DNA of 35,175 nucleotides, taken from SABY01 sp964612515 (lineage in GTDB: Bacteria; Bacteroidota; Bacteroidia; Bacteroidales; 4484-276). This document shows, one piece after another, positions 1 to 8,810 of the stretch (its first letter is position 1; the number at the start of each line of letters is the position of its first letter). A model generated the notes under the pieces. It had not been told where the DNA came from and did no database searches. It saw nothing but the letters and a program-made list of their open reading frames with translations. The stretch lies in NCBI GenBank assembly GCA_964612515.1, contig CAZTCX010000014.1, positions 1 to 35,175 on the forward strand. Reading direction: 5' to 3'. The translations under genes were made by a program, and so were the position numbers.

Positions 1-27
1 GATAAAGGCATAATGCCTCTTTGCAGC

Positions 28-1125
28 TTATTCCTCCATTTTATCAAATACAAGCACATTGTCGCCGCTTCCCAAAAGTAGCGTGTAATTATTTACGCGG
101 AAGGGAAGTGTCTTTTCGGAGATAGCTTTAAGGAATTGATTTTCGAGTGTATCGTCGGGACAGGCCATACGGGTAGAAGCCACATAGCTTAAGGTGAGAC
201 TGTCGCCGCTTCTCTCAATTTTACCGGTGTAGCGGTTACAGCCACTAAAACCATAGGCCATGCCTTGATTGAGCGAAATGTAAAGCGTGGGGATTTCTTG
301 TTCACCACCCGGCACCATGTTGCTGTTGCCCATTCGTTGGAGTTGCCAGGCTCCGTTGACGCGTGAGCTGCCAAGATAATTACCGCATCCTGAATAGGTT
401 TTAAAAGTTTTGTCTGTAGCGGATTTTATCTGCACATCAACTTTGTATTCGCTTTTGTCGCCTGACATGTTGTTGGTGCAGGATTGACGGATAATGTCGA
501 TGATCAGTGTACCTTCTTTTGTTTCGGCTTTGTATTGTACGGTATCTTCAAGGAAAGCTTCTTCGGGAGCGACGGCCGGAGTGGTGATACTGATTCCATC
601 CATCATTTCAAAGGTCATATTATTTTCAAAATCTATTTCCAGCGACCAGAAAGGCTCGTTGCCGGTAGCTCTGAAACCGATGCCAGTGGTTCCTTTTTGA
701 AGATCGATGAGTGGATTAGTTTCCGAAGTTTTGGGATACAACTTGTAAAATTCTCCAGATTCGGCTTTTGAGCTTTCATTTTCTGCCCGCAGTTTTTCGA
801 GGTAAGCACCACCAAAGAATAGTGAGACGTCGTCGGTGCCAGCGAGGATAAGTGTACTGTCGGCATAAAGACGCCAGGCGCCACTGCCGATTTCGTCTGG
901 TCTGTCGTTCCCGATGTAGGTGAGCCGTTGGTCGAAGGTACTGTCATTATTCAGCGTAAGTTGCCACGCGATGGCATCACAATCGTCGCAAGGCATTTCG
1001 CCGAACCAACTGCCTGCTACCTGCTGCCAGAGCTGTGCCGAAGCGGGGGTTTTAGTGTCATTTTTGTTGCCTGACGTACAGCCGGCAATTAGCAAAATCA
1101 TCAGATAAAGTGGTAAGTGTTTCAT
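28..1125 (-). CDS. NlpE / COG3650 / META three-domain lipoprotein
   Basis: This 365-residue protein is probably an outer-membrane or periplasmic lipoprotein. The N terminus has a hydrophobic stretch ending in the lipobox I-A-G-C16. Residues ~34-130 resemble the copper-stress lipoprotein NlpE, including the CxxC motif C46-D-D-C49. Residues ~145-250 match the COG3650 family, with ATGNEPFWSLEI near 153 and a paired Cys216/Cys247 pattern. Residues ~255-362 form a META (HslJ-like) domain, with GCNRYTG near 295 and STRMACPD near 317. NlpE-type proteins are known as envelope-stress sensors and META domains are associated with heat or antibiotic stress, so an envelope-stress role is inferred and not shown. 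ATG start; the next gene upstream on this strand starts at 2762 and ends at 1212, leaving 86 bp. No metal-binding or signalling partner is encoded next to it. Confidence 0.85.
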   Translation of the reverse strand: MKHLPLYLMILLIAGCTSGNKNDTKTPASAQLWQQVAGSWFGEMPCDDCDAIAWQLTLNNDSTFDQRLTYIGNDRPDEIGSGAWRLYADSTLILAGTDDVSLFFGGAYLEKLRAENESSKAESGEFYKLYPKTSETNPLIDLQKGTTGIGFRATGNEPFWSLEIDFENNMTFEMMDGISITTPAVAPEEAFLEDTVQYKAETKEGTLIIDIIRQSCTNNMSGDKSEYKVDVQIKSATDKTFKTYSGCGNYLGSSRVNGAWQLQRMGNSNMVPGGEQEIPTLYISLNQGMAYGFSGCNRYTGKIERSGDSLTLSYVASTRMACPDDTLENQFLKAISEKTLPFRVNNYTLLLGSGDNVLVFDKMEE

Positions 1126-1211
1126 AAACAGATATTTTTTTATAATCGACCAACAGATAAAGGAATGTTTTGTTTTTTGTTAAAAATAAGATTGCGAATT
1201 TCCGAATGCTA

Positions 1212-2762
1212 CTAACGTATTGATTTCTGACCTGATAAATGTTTCTTCCCCATATTCCGATAGATCATAATCCGATCGTTTTTGTTATGCGGGTTGAGCC
1301 AGTACATCACTTTATCAACAAAGCCAGGCTCGGCGGTGGTTTCGTATTCGAGGTCAGGAAATAACCGGCGCATAGTTTCCACTCTTTGCGGCAGCTCCTC
1401 GTCGCGGACAAAGAGAATAAAGTCGGGCTCAACATCTTTAAAACTCATACTGCGCGGCAGCAGCTCAACAGGATGTACGGTGGTAACCTCATAAATTTCG
1501 ATCCACTGACCCAGATAAAACTGCGGCATCAATGGCACATTGGCACGTGTAGCGTTATCGACGACGATGGCTTCGATGCCCGAATATTTTTTGAGGTAAC
1601 TCATTGCTTCCACTGGCGCCCTTTTGGAATACATGGTGCTTACCGCAATAAGTAGTATGGTATTAATAATCCAGAAAAATATCCAGCTTCCTTTGATCCA
1701 TTTCCGTTGGCGCTGCAGCCAGTCTGAATCCCGCACAATGGCAAGCCAGCCAGGTACGCCGATGGTAATAATAAAGGGTACGATGGTGAGGATAAACCGC
1801 TCCTGCTTATTAGGAAAGTAAGAATGGAATGCCAGGAAAAGCAATGTCGGAACCAGAATTAGCAGAGACTTACGTGCATGTTTAAACATTCCGATAAGGA
1901 GAAAAAAACTAATGGGAGGGATGAGAAAACCAAAGAGCAGCAAGAGATAGTTGTACCAATCGCCGGTAAGATAGCCGTAACGATTTTCGAGATTGTAACG
2001 AACATACTCGGTGAGTTCGGAGAATGGTTGCTGCCAAATGATGTAATCGACCACCCCCTGCAGCAATGCCACCGCTACCAAATAACCCACGCCAAAAAGC
2101 AATCCCTGCCAGATTTCGCGGCGCCAAAGCAACACAAGTCCAAGTCCGAAGGCAAAAAATAGGGTTTGAAATCTTATTGAAAACGCAAGGCCTGCAACAA
2201 AGCCAGCGGCCAAAACCCACAACCACGCTTGCTTTCGATCTTTGTTCATCAGCATCCAGATACTGATCATGAGAAAGGGAATGGCAAAAACCTCGACGAG
2301 ATTGCGGACGCTCATCCACGGCATAAACCAGAAAGCCGCCAGCAAAAGTCCGGTGAGCCTTGCCGCTTTTACGTCGGCCAACCGCTCCGCAATGCGATAA
2401 CCCAAATAAACCACCACCAGCGACCAGGCCCCGTGAAATGCACGCACCACCAGCATTTTGCTCTGCGGATCGGTGATGTGCAGCCATTCGAGAAAGCGGA
2501 AAAAATAAAAATGCAGGCCTGCGTAGAAAAAACTGTGACCGGTCGGGCCTGTGTTTTCTGCATCCCACGGCAGCCAGTGATTGAAGTTTCCACCGTCGAT
2601 CCACGACTGCGCAATCTCGATCACCAGAAAATGATCGTCGAGCATGCCCCAGCCACGGGCAAAAATCACAGCCACCAGACGAAGAAATATCGCCACCCAC
2701 ATCACAGAAAGCAATGGATAGTGATCCCAGTAATTTATTATAGAAGTTTTGATGGAAGTCAT
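1212..2762 (-). CDS. Multi-spanning membrane glycosyltransferase, GT22 (Alg9/PIG-B)-like
   Basis: A 516-residue integral membrane protein with about ten hydrophobic segments and a soluble tail from ~residue 375. It has the layout of GT-C glycosyltransferases, which move a sugar from a lipid-phosphate donor on the outer face of the membrane. The acidic pair D42-D43 (GMLDDHF) sits in the first extracytoplasmic loop, where GT-C enzymes keep their catalytic acid. RNLVEVFAIPF near 153 and NKQERFIL at 318-325 resemble the HKExRF motif of GT22 mannosyltransferases. It could instead be classed as GT39/PMT-like. Acceptor and sugar cannot be read from the sequence. The ATG start lies 58 bp after the stop of the HD gene, so co-transcription is possible. 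Confidence 0.8.
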   Translation of the reverse strand: MTSIKTSIINYWDHYPLLSVMWVAIFLRLVAVIFARGWGMLDDHFLVIEIAQSWIDGGNFNHWLPWDAENTGPTGHSFFYAGLHFYFFRFLEWLHITDPQSKMLVVRAFHGAWSLVVVYLGYRIAERLADVKAARLTGLLLAAFWFMPWMSVRNLVEVFAIPFLMISIWMLMNKDRKQAWLWVLAAGFVAGLAFSIRFQTLFFAFGLGLVLLWRREIWQGLLFGVGYLVAVALLQGVVDYIIWQQPFSELTEYVRYNLENRYGYLTGDWYNYLLLLFGFLIPPISFFLLIGMFKHARKSLLILVPTLLFLAFHSYFPNKQERFILTIVPFIITIGVPGWLAIVRDSDWLQRQRKWIKGSWIFFWIINTILLIAVSTMYSKRAPVEAMSYLKKYSGIEAIVVDNATRANVPLMPQFYLGQWIEIYEVTTVHPVELLPRSMSFKDVEPDFILFVRDEELPQRVETMRRLFPDLEYETTAEPGFVDKVMYWLNPHNKNDRIMIYRNMGKKHLSGQKSIR

Positions 2763-2820
2763 GCCAACACGAAAAAATTGGTATCAGCGCCCGCAGAAAG
2801 GCATTTGATGGGATTCATAT

Positions 2821-3411
2821 TTAATTTTTAATACAGAGAATTTCTTTGATTTGATTCAGATTTTTCTGTTTGCCTTCATAACGTGTAGCTTTAGCCGATG
2901 CTGTGAAATAGGTGTGGGCTTCGAGAAACCTCACTTGAAGCTGGTACCACTCTTTGAGGGTAGTTACGCGTATATTTTGTTGGTTCCACTCGAGCCTAAG
3001 TCGCTGGGCAATCATAAAAAAGTCGTCTCTTCCGAGATAATCCAAATCGGCGTCGCAGAGAATTTTCTCAGACAGCGTGACGGCCTTCTGCGGCAACTGG
3101 GTGGTGACAATCATCCGGCAAATCTGGCCAATGAGCTCTTCGGAATAGCCATAGTTCGGTAACATTTCACGCGCAATCTGACAGGAGGCATTCTCATGCC
3201 ATTCATAAGTTCTCAGCATGCCCGAATCGTGCAACAGTGCAGCGGCTTTTATCAGCAGTTCTTCATCAGCGCTTAGACCTTCGAGGCGCGCCAGCCGTTC
3301 GGCAGAGTCGTAAACATCAAGGGTATGACTGACGCCATGGTAATGGAGCCCGGGCCGCAGCTCTTGCGATAACATCTGTAAAACATCCTTTTTCAGATTT
3401 TCAAAATCCAT
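2821..3411 (-). CDS. HD-domain phosphohydrolase
   Basis: A 196-residue soluble protein of the HD superfamily, metal-dependent phosphohydrolases that usually act on nucleotides or cyclic nucleotides. Metal ligands visible in order are H29 (with H25 nearby), the H61-D62 doublet in ALLHDSGM, H72, and D120/D122 in CDADLDYLG. The first three quarters are one HD domain; the last ~50 residues are basic and probably helical. The substrate is unknown. Some HD proteins of this size in Bacteroidota are annotated as predicted metal-dependent phosphohydrolases with no assigned pathway. ATG start at 3411. The upstream neighbour on this strand is the universal stress gene, separated by a strong terminator, so this gene probably begins its own transcript and may continue into the glycosyltransferase. 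Confidence 0.82.
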   Translation of the reverse strand: MDFENLKKDVLQMLSQELRPGLHYHGVSHTLDVYDSAERLARLEGLSADEELLIKAAALLHDSGMLRTYEWHENASCQIAREMLPNYGYSEELIGQICRMIVTTQLPQKAVTLSEKILCDADLDYLGRDDFFMIAQRLRLEWNQQNIRVTTLKEWYQLQVRFLEAHTYFTASAKATRYEGKQKNLNQIKEILCIKN

Positions 3412-3444
3412 GACTTTATTGGTTGATCAGTTTAGAATTAAACC

Positions 3445-3481
3445 AAAAAGAGCCGGAAATTTGTAATCCGGCTCTTTTTTT
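3445..3481 (-). terminator. Rho-independent terminator of the universal stress gene
   Basis: The arms GAGCCGGA (3450-3457) and TCCGGCTC (3467-3474) pair perfectly over 8 bp with a 9-nt loop. On the minus strand the stem is followed by a T run (complement of the A run at 3445-3449). It sits 19 bp past the stop of the universal stress gene and 39 bp before the HD gene start. A T run also follows on the plus strand (3475-3481), so the hairpin could work in both directions. Confidence 0.88.
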
Positions 3482-3499
3482 CGAAACTTATCGATGAGC

Positions 3500-4339
3500 T
3501 TAGTAAGAAACAATTTTCTGCCAGTTGAGCTTTCGTGGGTTGATGCACATTACCGGTATTTGTGCGGCGTTGAAGATAATCTGTTCGTCCCACGAGCCAA
3601 GGATAAACTTAGCGAAACTTTGGTCAGGATCGGTCATGATCATCACCAGGTCGGCATTGTTGCTGGTGGCATAATCGGTGATCTGCTTGGCAAAGTTGGT
3701 GTTTTTGGCAGCCTCGCGAACGGTGTATTTTACATCGTTTTTATCAAAAAATTCGGTAATCTGATTTACGGCTTCGTCAATTGCTGAGCCATTCATCTGG
3801 TAAATGTGAATTTCGGAGCGGAACTGCTTGGCAATATGTGCTGCCCATTTGGTTTTTTCCCATGGACCGGAGTCGCTGGTGATGGGCAGAACGATATGAC
3901 GATAACCTTCATTGAAAGAACGTTTTTGCACAACGATGACTGGCGCGGGTGAGCTGGTCACTACTTTGAGTGCATAGCTGCCGGTAAGGTGCTGCACGCC
4001 GACTTTGCCGTGTGTTCCCAGATAAAGCAGGTTGGCGCCAAGTTCTTTGGCCACATCGCTTATGGTGGTAAAAATGCTGCCTTCGCGCGACAATCCTTCG
4101 GCCTCAATGCCATAGGTTGCCTTGACATCGTCAACGATGGCCTGCAGCTTTTCTTCCACCGAAGTTTCGTCCAGGCTTTCCTTTTTTAGCTGGGCTTTGG
4201 TAGTCTTGTCGATTACGTGAAGTACAACCACTTTATAACCTAAAAAACGGGCTGCTTCGGCGGCCTGGCTAATGGCATTGTCGCCAACAGCAGTAAAATC
4301 TGTGGGCACCAAAACGAGGTTATTCATATTTTCAGTCAT
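3500..4339 (-). CDS. Tandem-domain universal stress protein (UspA family)
   Basis: A 279-residue cytoplasmic protein with two fused UspA domains, ~5-150 and ~155-279. Domain 1 starts with the usual beta strand and Asp (LVLVPTDF) and keeps a near-canonical ATP-binding segment, GTHGKVGVQHLTGS, close to the G-2X-G-9X-G(S/T) pattern. Domain 2 (IVLPITSDSG onward) lacks that glycine pattern, so only the first half is likely to bind nucleotide. Usp proteins accumulate in growth arrest and stress; the partner here is unknown. ATG at 4339 is preferred; a second in-frame ATG lies four codons later. It ends in a strong terminator and has its own candidate -7 element at 4386-4393, so it is probably monocistronic. 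Confidence 0.9.
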   Translation of the reverse strand: MTENMNNLVLVPTDFTAVGDNAISQAAEAARFLGYKVVVLHVIDKTTKAQLKKESLDETSVEEKLQAIVDDVKATYGIEAEGLSREGSIFTTISDVAKELGANLLYLGTHGKVGVQHLTGSYALKVVTSSPAPVIVVQKRSFNEGYRHIVLPITSDSGPWEKTKWAAHIAKQFRSEIHIYQMNGSAIDEAVNQITEFFDKNDVKYTVREAAKNTNFAKQITDYATSNNADLVMIMTDPDQSFAKFILGSWDEQIIFNAAQIPVMCINPRKLNWQKIVSY

Positions 4340-4385
4340 AATACTTTGTTATTATATGTTTTGCAATGTGTCAGTTGATGAGCCA

Positions 4386-4393
4386 CAAAAATA
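4386..4393 (-). promoter_or_regulatory. Candidate -7 element for the universal stress gene
   Basis: The minus strand reads TATTTTTG, matching the Bacteroidota -7 consensus TAnnTTTG, and ends 46 nt before the ATG. No convincing TTTG -33 box is seen 19-21 nt upstream. Confidence 0.35.
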
Positions 4394-4431
4394 GAAATTA
4401 TTTCCTTGCTCTCTTTCTACAACAAATAAAA

Positions 4432-5598
4432 TCATCTTTTGCTTGCAAGCATTCCCTGTGGCTCCATTTCGCGGTTGGTGATACGGTAGAGTTGTTCCAC
4501 CAATGCGGAAACGTGGGCGTTGGTATTGTTAAGCAAAATTATGGTCATGCGCTGATCGGGGAAGCGTGTGAGGCTTGATGTAAATCCGTTCCACAAACCA
4601 TTGTGATAAATCACGTGATGGCCATCCATATCTTTCAAACGCCAGCCGTAGCCATAATTGTAGGAGCGTCCGCGGGTTGTAACCGTGGGGCTGAAGGCTT
4701 GTTGCAAGGTGGTGTCGCTTACAAGCAGGGAGGTATAAAGTGCCTGGTCGTATTTGAGCAGATCGTGCGTTGTGCTGTAGATGCTTTTGTCGCCCAATAC
4801 TTCGTCGAGCGGGCTGTGGGTGTGGCGGCTACCGCGGTATCGGCTGGCATATCCGATGGCCACCCGGGAGCTTTCGATATCAGTAGCATTCCAGGCAAAG
4901 GTGTCGTTCATACCAAGCGGGTTGAAAATCTCGTCGCGCGCAAAATCGCAAAACCGCTTGCCCGACACGCGTTCCACTACCAGTGCAAGCATAGCATAGC
5001 CGGTATTGCTATAGTTATGCCTTTGTCCGGGATGGCAATCGCGCTTCGGAGCATATTCGATCAGCAGTTGCAACACATCTTCGTTGGTAAGCGGCTGGTC
5101 TTCCGACCAATGGTTATCAACAAAGTACATGTAATTCGGCAATCCCGAGGTATGTTGCATAAGGTGCTTAATCGTAATTTTTTTAAAAGGAAATTCGGGG
5201 ATGTAATCTGCCACCGGAGCGTTCAGGTCGAGCTGGCCGCGTTCGTAAAGGATAAGTGCCGATAGCGCTGTGAAGCTTTTGCTCACCGAAGCAACCTGAA
5301 AAACGGTGTTATCATTCAGGGTGTCTTTTGTATTGAGGTCGGAATATCCGCTGCAATATTCGGCTACCGGATATCCGTCGATGGCCACCAGTGCTGTGCC
5401 ATTAAATCTGTTTAAAGTGAGCACCCGCTTAACCAACGAATCTATTTTACTTATGGAAGATGCGGGTAATGGTGGAGGAAGGGAAGCATCGGGTATGGTC
5501 AGGGGTTGGCTGTCAGGCGCAACTTTTTGGTTGGTAGGCGCATTAAAGCTAAGCAGTACAAGTACAAAAAACAGTATGGAAATCCTAAGATTTATCAT
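4432..5598 (-). CDS. Secreted serine hydrolase, class C beta-lactamase / DD-peptidase fold
   Basis: With the ATG at 5598 the protein has 388 residues and begins with a hydrophobic signal segment (MINLRISILFFVLVLLSF), then a Pro/Ser-rich linker to ~50. The catalytic motifs of the serine beta-lactamase/penicillin-binding family are present: SxxK at S104-V-S-K107, YxN at Y196-S-N198, and H332-N-G334 in place of KTG. HNG/HxG is typical of the AmpC-like esterase and D-aminopeptidase branch, so this may be an esterase or peptidase and not a drug-resistance enzyme. A longer reading starts with TTG at 5634, but a promoter-like -7 element at 5616-5623 lies between the two, which favours 5598. Acts in the periplasm by inference. 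Confidence 0.85.
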   Translation of the reverse strand: MINLRISILFFVLVLLSFNAPTNQKVAPDSQPLTIPDASLPPPLPASSISKIDSLVKRVLTLNRFNGTALVAIDGYPVAEYCSGYSDLNTKDTLNDNTVFQVASVSKSFTALSALILYERGQLDLNAPVADYIPEFPFKKITIKHLMQHTSGLPNYMYFVDNHWSEDQPLTNEDVLQLLIEYAPKRDCHPGQRHNYSNTGYAMLALVVERVSGKRFCDFARDEIFNPLGMNDTFAWNATDIESSRVAIGYASRYRGSRHTHSPLDEVLGDKSIYSTTHDLLKYDQALYTSLLVSDTTLQQAFSPTVTTRGRSYNYGYGWRLKDMDGHHVIYHNGLWNGFTSSLTRFPDQRMTIILLNNTNAHVSALVEQLYRITNREMEPQGMLASKR

Positions 5599-5615
5599 AT
5601 TCAAAAAAAATCCCC

Positions 5616-5623
5616 CAAAGATA
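5616..5623 (-). promoter_or_regulatory. Candidate -7 element for the serine hydrolase
   Basis: The minus strand reads TATCTTTG (TAnnTTTG), ending 17 nt before the ATG at 5598. It would put the transcript start downstream of the alternative TTG at 5634. No clear -33 box. Confidence 0.4.
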
Positions 5624-5866
5624 TTTGGTGGCAAATGTACAATTAATTAGAACTTTATAACTTTTAGATTTTGTTTTGACGTTTTATTAACTTCTAAAAA
5701 ACCTGAATTCTTATGCTTCTTGAAAACTTTTTTGAACGAATCCGTTTGCTCCACCACCTGTCTGGCATGCAGCATTGGTAGAATTGTGAGATAGATAAGC
5801 TGCTCTGTTTTTAAAATTTACATGCCGAATAGAAAAACCTTTTCTTAATTTGTAAAAAAATAAACC

Positions 5867-6550
5867 ATGACGGAATTATTTGCAATAGCATTACCTGAGG
5901 AGAAGCTTTTTGCGGCCAGGGAGCCGGAACTGCTTCGTGCGCTGGAGCCGTCGCGGCGGCCGGAAGCAGGGCGCTATGGCTACCGGGCGGTTTATCAGCG
6001 CAAGGTGCTGGGACGACTATTGCTACAATGGGCTGCGGGAAAACGTTATGAGCTGCCGGCAAGTCAGTTGACGGTATTAAAATATCCAAACGAAAAACCC
6101 TATTTCGATCAGCACCCTGAAATTCATTTCAACGTGTCGCACAGCGGTAGATGGATTGTGGTGGCGCTCTCGGAAGCCCCGGTGGGTGTGGATGTCGAAA
6201 AGGTGAGAAATGTAAATCTGGCGGTAGCACGGCGGTTTTTTGCCACTGAAGAATATCAACAGCTCATCGCGCAGCCTTTGGAAATGCAGCAATCCTTTTT
6301 TTTCGATCTTTGGACGCTCAAAGAAAGCTACCTCAAAGCGTTAGGGACTGGTCTTACCCGTCCGCTCAATACTTTTGTGGTGCGACATGAAGCACAACAG
6401 TTCAGGCTGTACGCCGAAGACCAACCGATTCAGGGAAATTTAAAACAAATTGATCTGGAGCGTGATTACAAACTTGCTGTGTGCAGTTTTGAGGAACCTA
6501 TTAGCGTAAGCTTGAAAAATATTGAAATGGAAACCATGCTGAAGTTTTAA
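5867..6550 (+). CDS. 4'-phosphopantetheinyl transferase, Sfp type
   Basis: A 227-residue cytoplasmic enzyme that moves 4'-phosphopantetheine from coenzyme A to a serine on a carrier protein (acyl, peptidyl or aryl carrier). Family signatures are in order: FNVSHSG at 88-94, GVDVEKV at 107-113 with Mg ligands D109 and E111, and WTLKESYLKALG at 149-160 with E153. The length is normal for the Sfp/Gsp group. No carrier protein, polyketide or peptide synthetase is in the window, so its target lies elsewhere; it may serve fatty-acid carrier protein or an aryl-polyene/flexirubin-type pathway. ATG at 5867. It shares a 25-bp gap with the following phosphatase gene, suggesting one transcript. Confidence 0.92.
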   Translation: MTELFAIALPEEKLFAAREPELLRALEPSRRPEAGRYGYRAVYQRKVLGRLLLQWAAGKRYELPASQLTVLKYPNEKPYFDQHPEIHFNVSHSGRWIVVALSEAPVGVDVEKVRNVNLAVARRFFATEEYQQLIAQPLEMQQSFFFDLWTLKESYLKALGTGLTRPLNTFVVRHEAQQFRLYAEDQPIQGNLKQIDLERDYKLAVCSFEEPISVSLKNIEMETMLKF

Positions 6551-6575
6551 AGCCAACGATTTATTAAAACGCATT

Positions 6576-8525
6576 ATGAAAAAATTCAGGAGCCTCACCG
6601 GCCGACTTACTTTTGCCATCTCTGCCATTGTGCTGGCCATTTTCATGATCATCGTATTCATCAACTTTTGGATTACACGATCTAACCTCCTCGACGATGC
6701 ACAGGCGGATGCACGCAATATTTCGGCGCTTACGGTGAGCCAGATACAGCAGGAACTTTTGCGTGTGGAGCTGCCAACCAAATACCTGGCAGAGCTCCTT
6801 TCGCAGAATCAACTCAATAAAAATGAATTCAGTTTTTTGCTGAAATTACTTACCGGCGACAATGAGCGCATTCCGGGAAGCTTTGCTGCTTATTTTGACG
6901 AGATGCCTCCTCCGGCTGGTAGCAAACCAAATATTCTCTATTACCGGCAAGGTACCTACTCCGACACAATTGAGTCAGCTTTCGCTGAAAAGACTCGCCT
7001 GTGGGCTGAGCGTCTAAAAACTGAAAACAAGCCATTTTGGAGTGAAGCCTACAAAAAAACCGGAAGCAACGAAATCAGTGTGGCTTACCTGGTGCCGGCG
7101 TTTCTGGGGATGGATGACAGCACGCGTATTCGTATCCGCGGATTTATTGGCGTGGAGCTTCGGCTTAGCTGGCTCCGCGAGGTGATAGAAGCACAAAAGC
7201 AACATGAGCGCGATTACGTGTTTATTATCTCCCGGGAGGGCAAACCGTTGGTGCGACCCGGAGGCGATGCCAGATACGAAAACGATATTTATGAAGCTGC
7301 TAAGGAATTAAACAACCCTGATCTGGTAACGCTCGCCGATAATATGCTGGCCGGACGCAGCGGATTCGCTACGCTTGACGGAGTGTTTGAAAGTTTCAAC
7401 TCATTGGTTTACTACATGCCCGTGGAGCAAACAGGATGGTCGGTGGCCGTAGTTTTTCCCAAGCACGATTTGCTTCGCAGCCTTTACATCACCACCTTTA
7501 TCGTTTTCGCCACAGGCATCGTTGGTATTTTGTTGATCATCTTCACCATCCTGCTCATCACCCGGCGCCTCACCCGGCCGCTGCAGCAGCTCTCTGAGAG
7601 CGCTCGTGAAATCGGACAGGGAAACTTTGCCGTGGAAATGCCTGCCGTCGCAACCAATGACGAGGTGATGGTACTCAAAGATTCGCTCGAAACCATGCAG
7701 ACGGAATTACAGACCTACGTCCGCAATCTGTTAGCCAACGAGCGATACAAAGACCGTGTGGAGAGCGAGCTGCGTGTGGCCCACGACATACAAATGGGGT
7801 ATTTGCGCGACGATTTTACTACCTTCAGCAGCAATCGGAATTTTAGCGTCGCGGCCATCCTTAAGCCAGCTCTTCAAATAGGCGGCGACTTTTATGATTT
7901 TTTCGATATTAATGAACATACCGTATGTTTTGCCATGGGCGACGTGGCCGGCAAAGGCATTCCTGCCGCACTATTTATGGCTATTGCGCTCACCCTCACA
8001 CGATCGGCGGCTTACACAACGCAGAGTCTCAGCCAGATCGTGGGCAATATCAATGAGGTTTTGGCGGGTCAAAATAAAAATGCCGTCTTTACCACTTTCT
8101 TCATCGGCCTGCTCGATACCCGAACGGGTGATATAAACTTTTGCAATGCCGGACATAATTATCCGTATCTGCTGCAGCAAGGCGAATTGTACGAAGTGAA
8201 AGCCACACATGGCCCGGCGCTCGGGGTGGTTGATCAGGTGAGTTACAAAACCGGGAAACTAAAGTTGAATGCCGGTGACAAGTTGCTGCTTTATACCGAT
8301 GGCGTTACCGATGCCGAAAACAGCGACAATGTCTTTTTTGATAAAGAAAATCTGGAACTTGCTCTCACCAGCGGAAGCGCCGGCAACATCAATGATCTTT
8401 TAAAGGATTTGATGCAACGACTCAAAAAGTTCACTGGCACCCAGGCTCCTTCCGACGACATTACGGTGCTGGCTTTACAATGGGATGGAGCGCAGAATGA
8501 AGCCACCGATTCAAAAAATTCGTAA
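6576..8525 (+). CDS. Membrane SpoIIE/RsbU-type PP2C phosphatase with sensor domain and HAMP
   Basis: A 649-residue inner-membrane signalling protein. Residues ~10-32 and ~303-328 are transmembrane; between them is a ~270-residue periplasmic region with a Cache-like pattern. A HAMP domain (~329-382) and a short coiled coil lead to a PP2C-like serine phosphatase of the SpoIIE class (~395-640). Metal-binding motifs are intact: GGDFYD at 436-441, GDVAGKG at 455-461, YTDGVTDA at 573-580 and APSDDITVL near 628. Such enzymes usually dephosphorylate an anti-sigma-factor antagonist in a partner-switching cascade. No antagonist or anti-sigma kinase is encoded nearby, so the output is unknown. ATG start, 25 bp after the phosphopantetheinyl transferase stop. 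Confidence 0.92.
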   Translation: MKKFRSLTGRLTFAISAIVLAIFMIIVFINFWITRSNLLDDAQADARNISALTVSQIQQELLRVELPTKYLAELLSQNQLNKNEFSFLLKLLTGDNERIPGSFAAYFDEMPPPAGSKPNILYYRQGTYSDTIESAFAEKTRLWAERLKTENKPFWSEAYKKTGSNEISVAYLVPAFLGMDDSTRIRIRGFIGVELRLSWLREVIEAQKQHERDYVFIISREGKPLVRPGGDARYENDIYEAAKELNNPDLVTLADNMLAGRSGFATLDGVFESFNSLVYYMPVEQTGWSVAVVFPKHDLLRSLYITTFIVFATGIVGILLIIFTILLITRRLTRPLQQLSESAREIGQGNFAVEMPAVATNDEVMVLKDSLETMQTELQTYVRNLLANERYKDRVESELRVAHDIQMGYLRDDFTTFSSNRNFSVAAILKPALQIGGDFYDFFDINEHTVCFAMGDVAGKGIPAALFMAIALTLTRSAAYTTQSLSQIVGNINEVLAGQNKNAVFTTFFIGLLDTRTGDINFCNAGHNYPYLLQQGELYEVKATHGPALGVVDQVSYKTGKLKLNAGDKLLLYTDGVTDAENSDNVFFDKENLELALTSGSAGNINDLLKDLMQRLKKFTGTQAPSDDITVLALQWDGAQNEATDSKNS

Positions 8526-8599
8526 GTTTTTCAACCGATAATTCAGCAAGGTTTTTCGCTGATCTACTCCTTATTAACGATTATTTAACACGCTCATCT

Positions 8600-8630
8600 T
8601 TTGCTGTACCACCAAACTATAGTAAATTTG
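8600..8630 (+). promoter_or_regulatory. Bacteroidota-type promoter for the C25 peptidase pair
   Basis: TTTG at 8600-8603 and TAAATTTG at 8623-8630 match the -33 (TTTG) and -7 (TAnnTTTG) elements of the Bacteroidota housekeeping sigma factor with a 19-nt spacer. It predicts a leader of ~170 nt before the ATG at 8811. A second -7-like TAATTTTG at 8757-8764 has no -33 partner and is a weaker alternative. The rest of 8526-8810 shows no other gene. Confidence 0.55.
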
Positions 8631-8810
8631 ACGCTTCAATTTTGAACATCAGGGACTGGTTTTTTGTTAGAAAAACTCATTTACAAGACGATATACCTGT
8701 TAAACCTTGTCAGGGCGACTTTCTAAAAAAACTTCGAATGGTGTCTGTTTAAAAGATAATTTTGCATCTGATTTCGCTGCCAATTTTTTTTGATAAAACG
8801 ATTTCACTTT

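Noticed and set aside
5..18. Small hairpin after the first lipoprotein gene (AGGCA/TGCCT)
   Set aside because: Five base pairs with a 3-nt loop and only a short T run; too weak to call a terminator at the window edge.
5599..5634. Longer start (TTG at 5634) for the serine hydrolase
   Set aside because: It would put 12 residues before a proper signal peptide and lie upstream of the likely promoter element at 5616-5623.
8790..8810. TTG start at 8790 for the first C25 peptidase
   Set aside because: The ATG at 8811 gives a normal signal peptide; the seven extra residues have no support.
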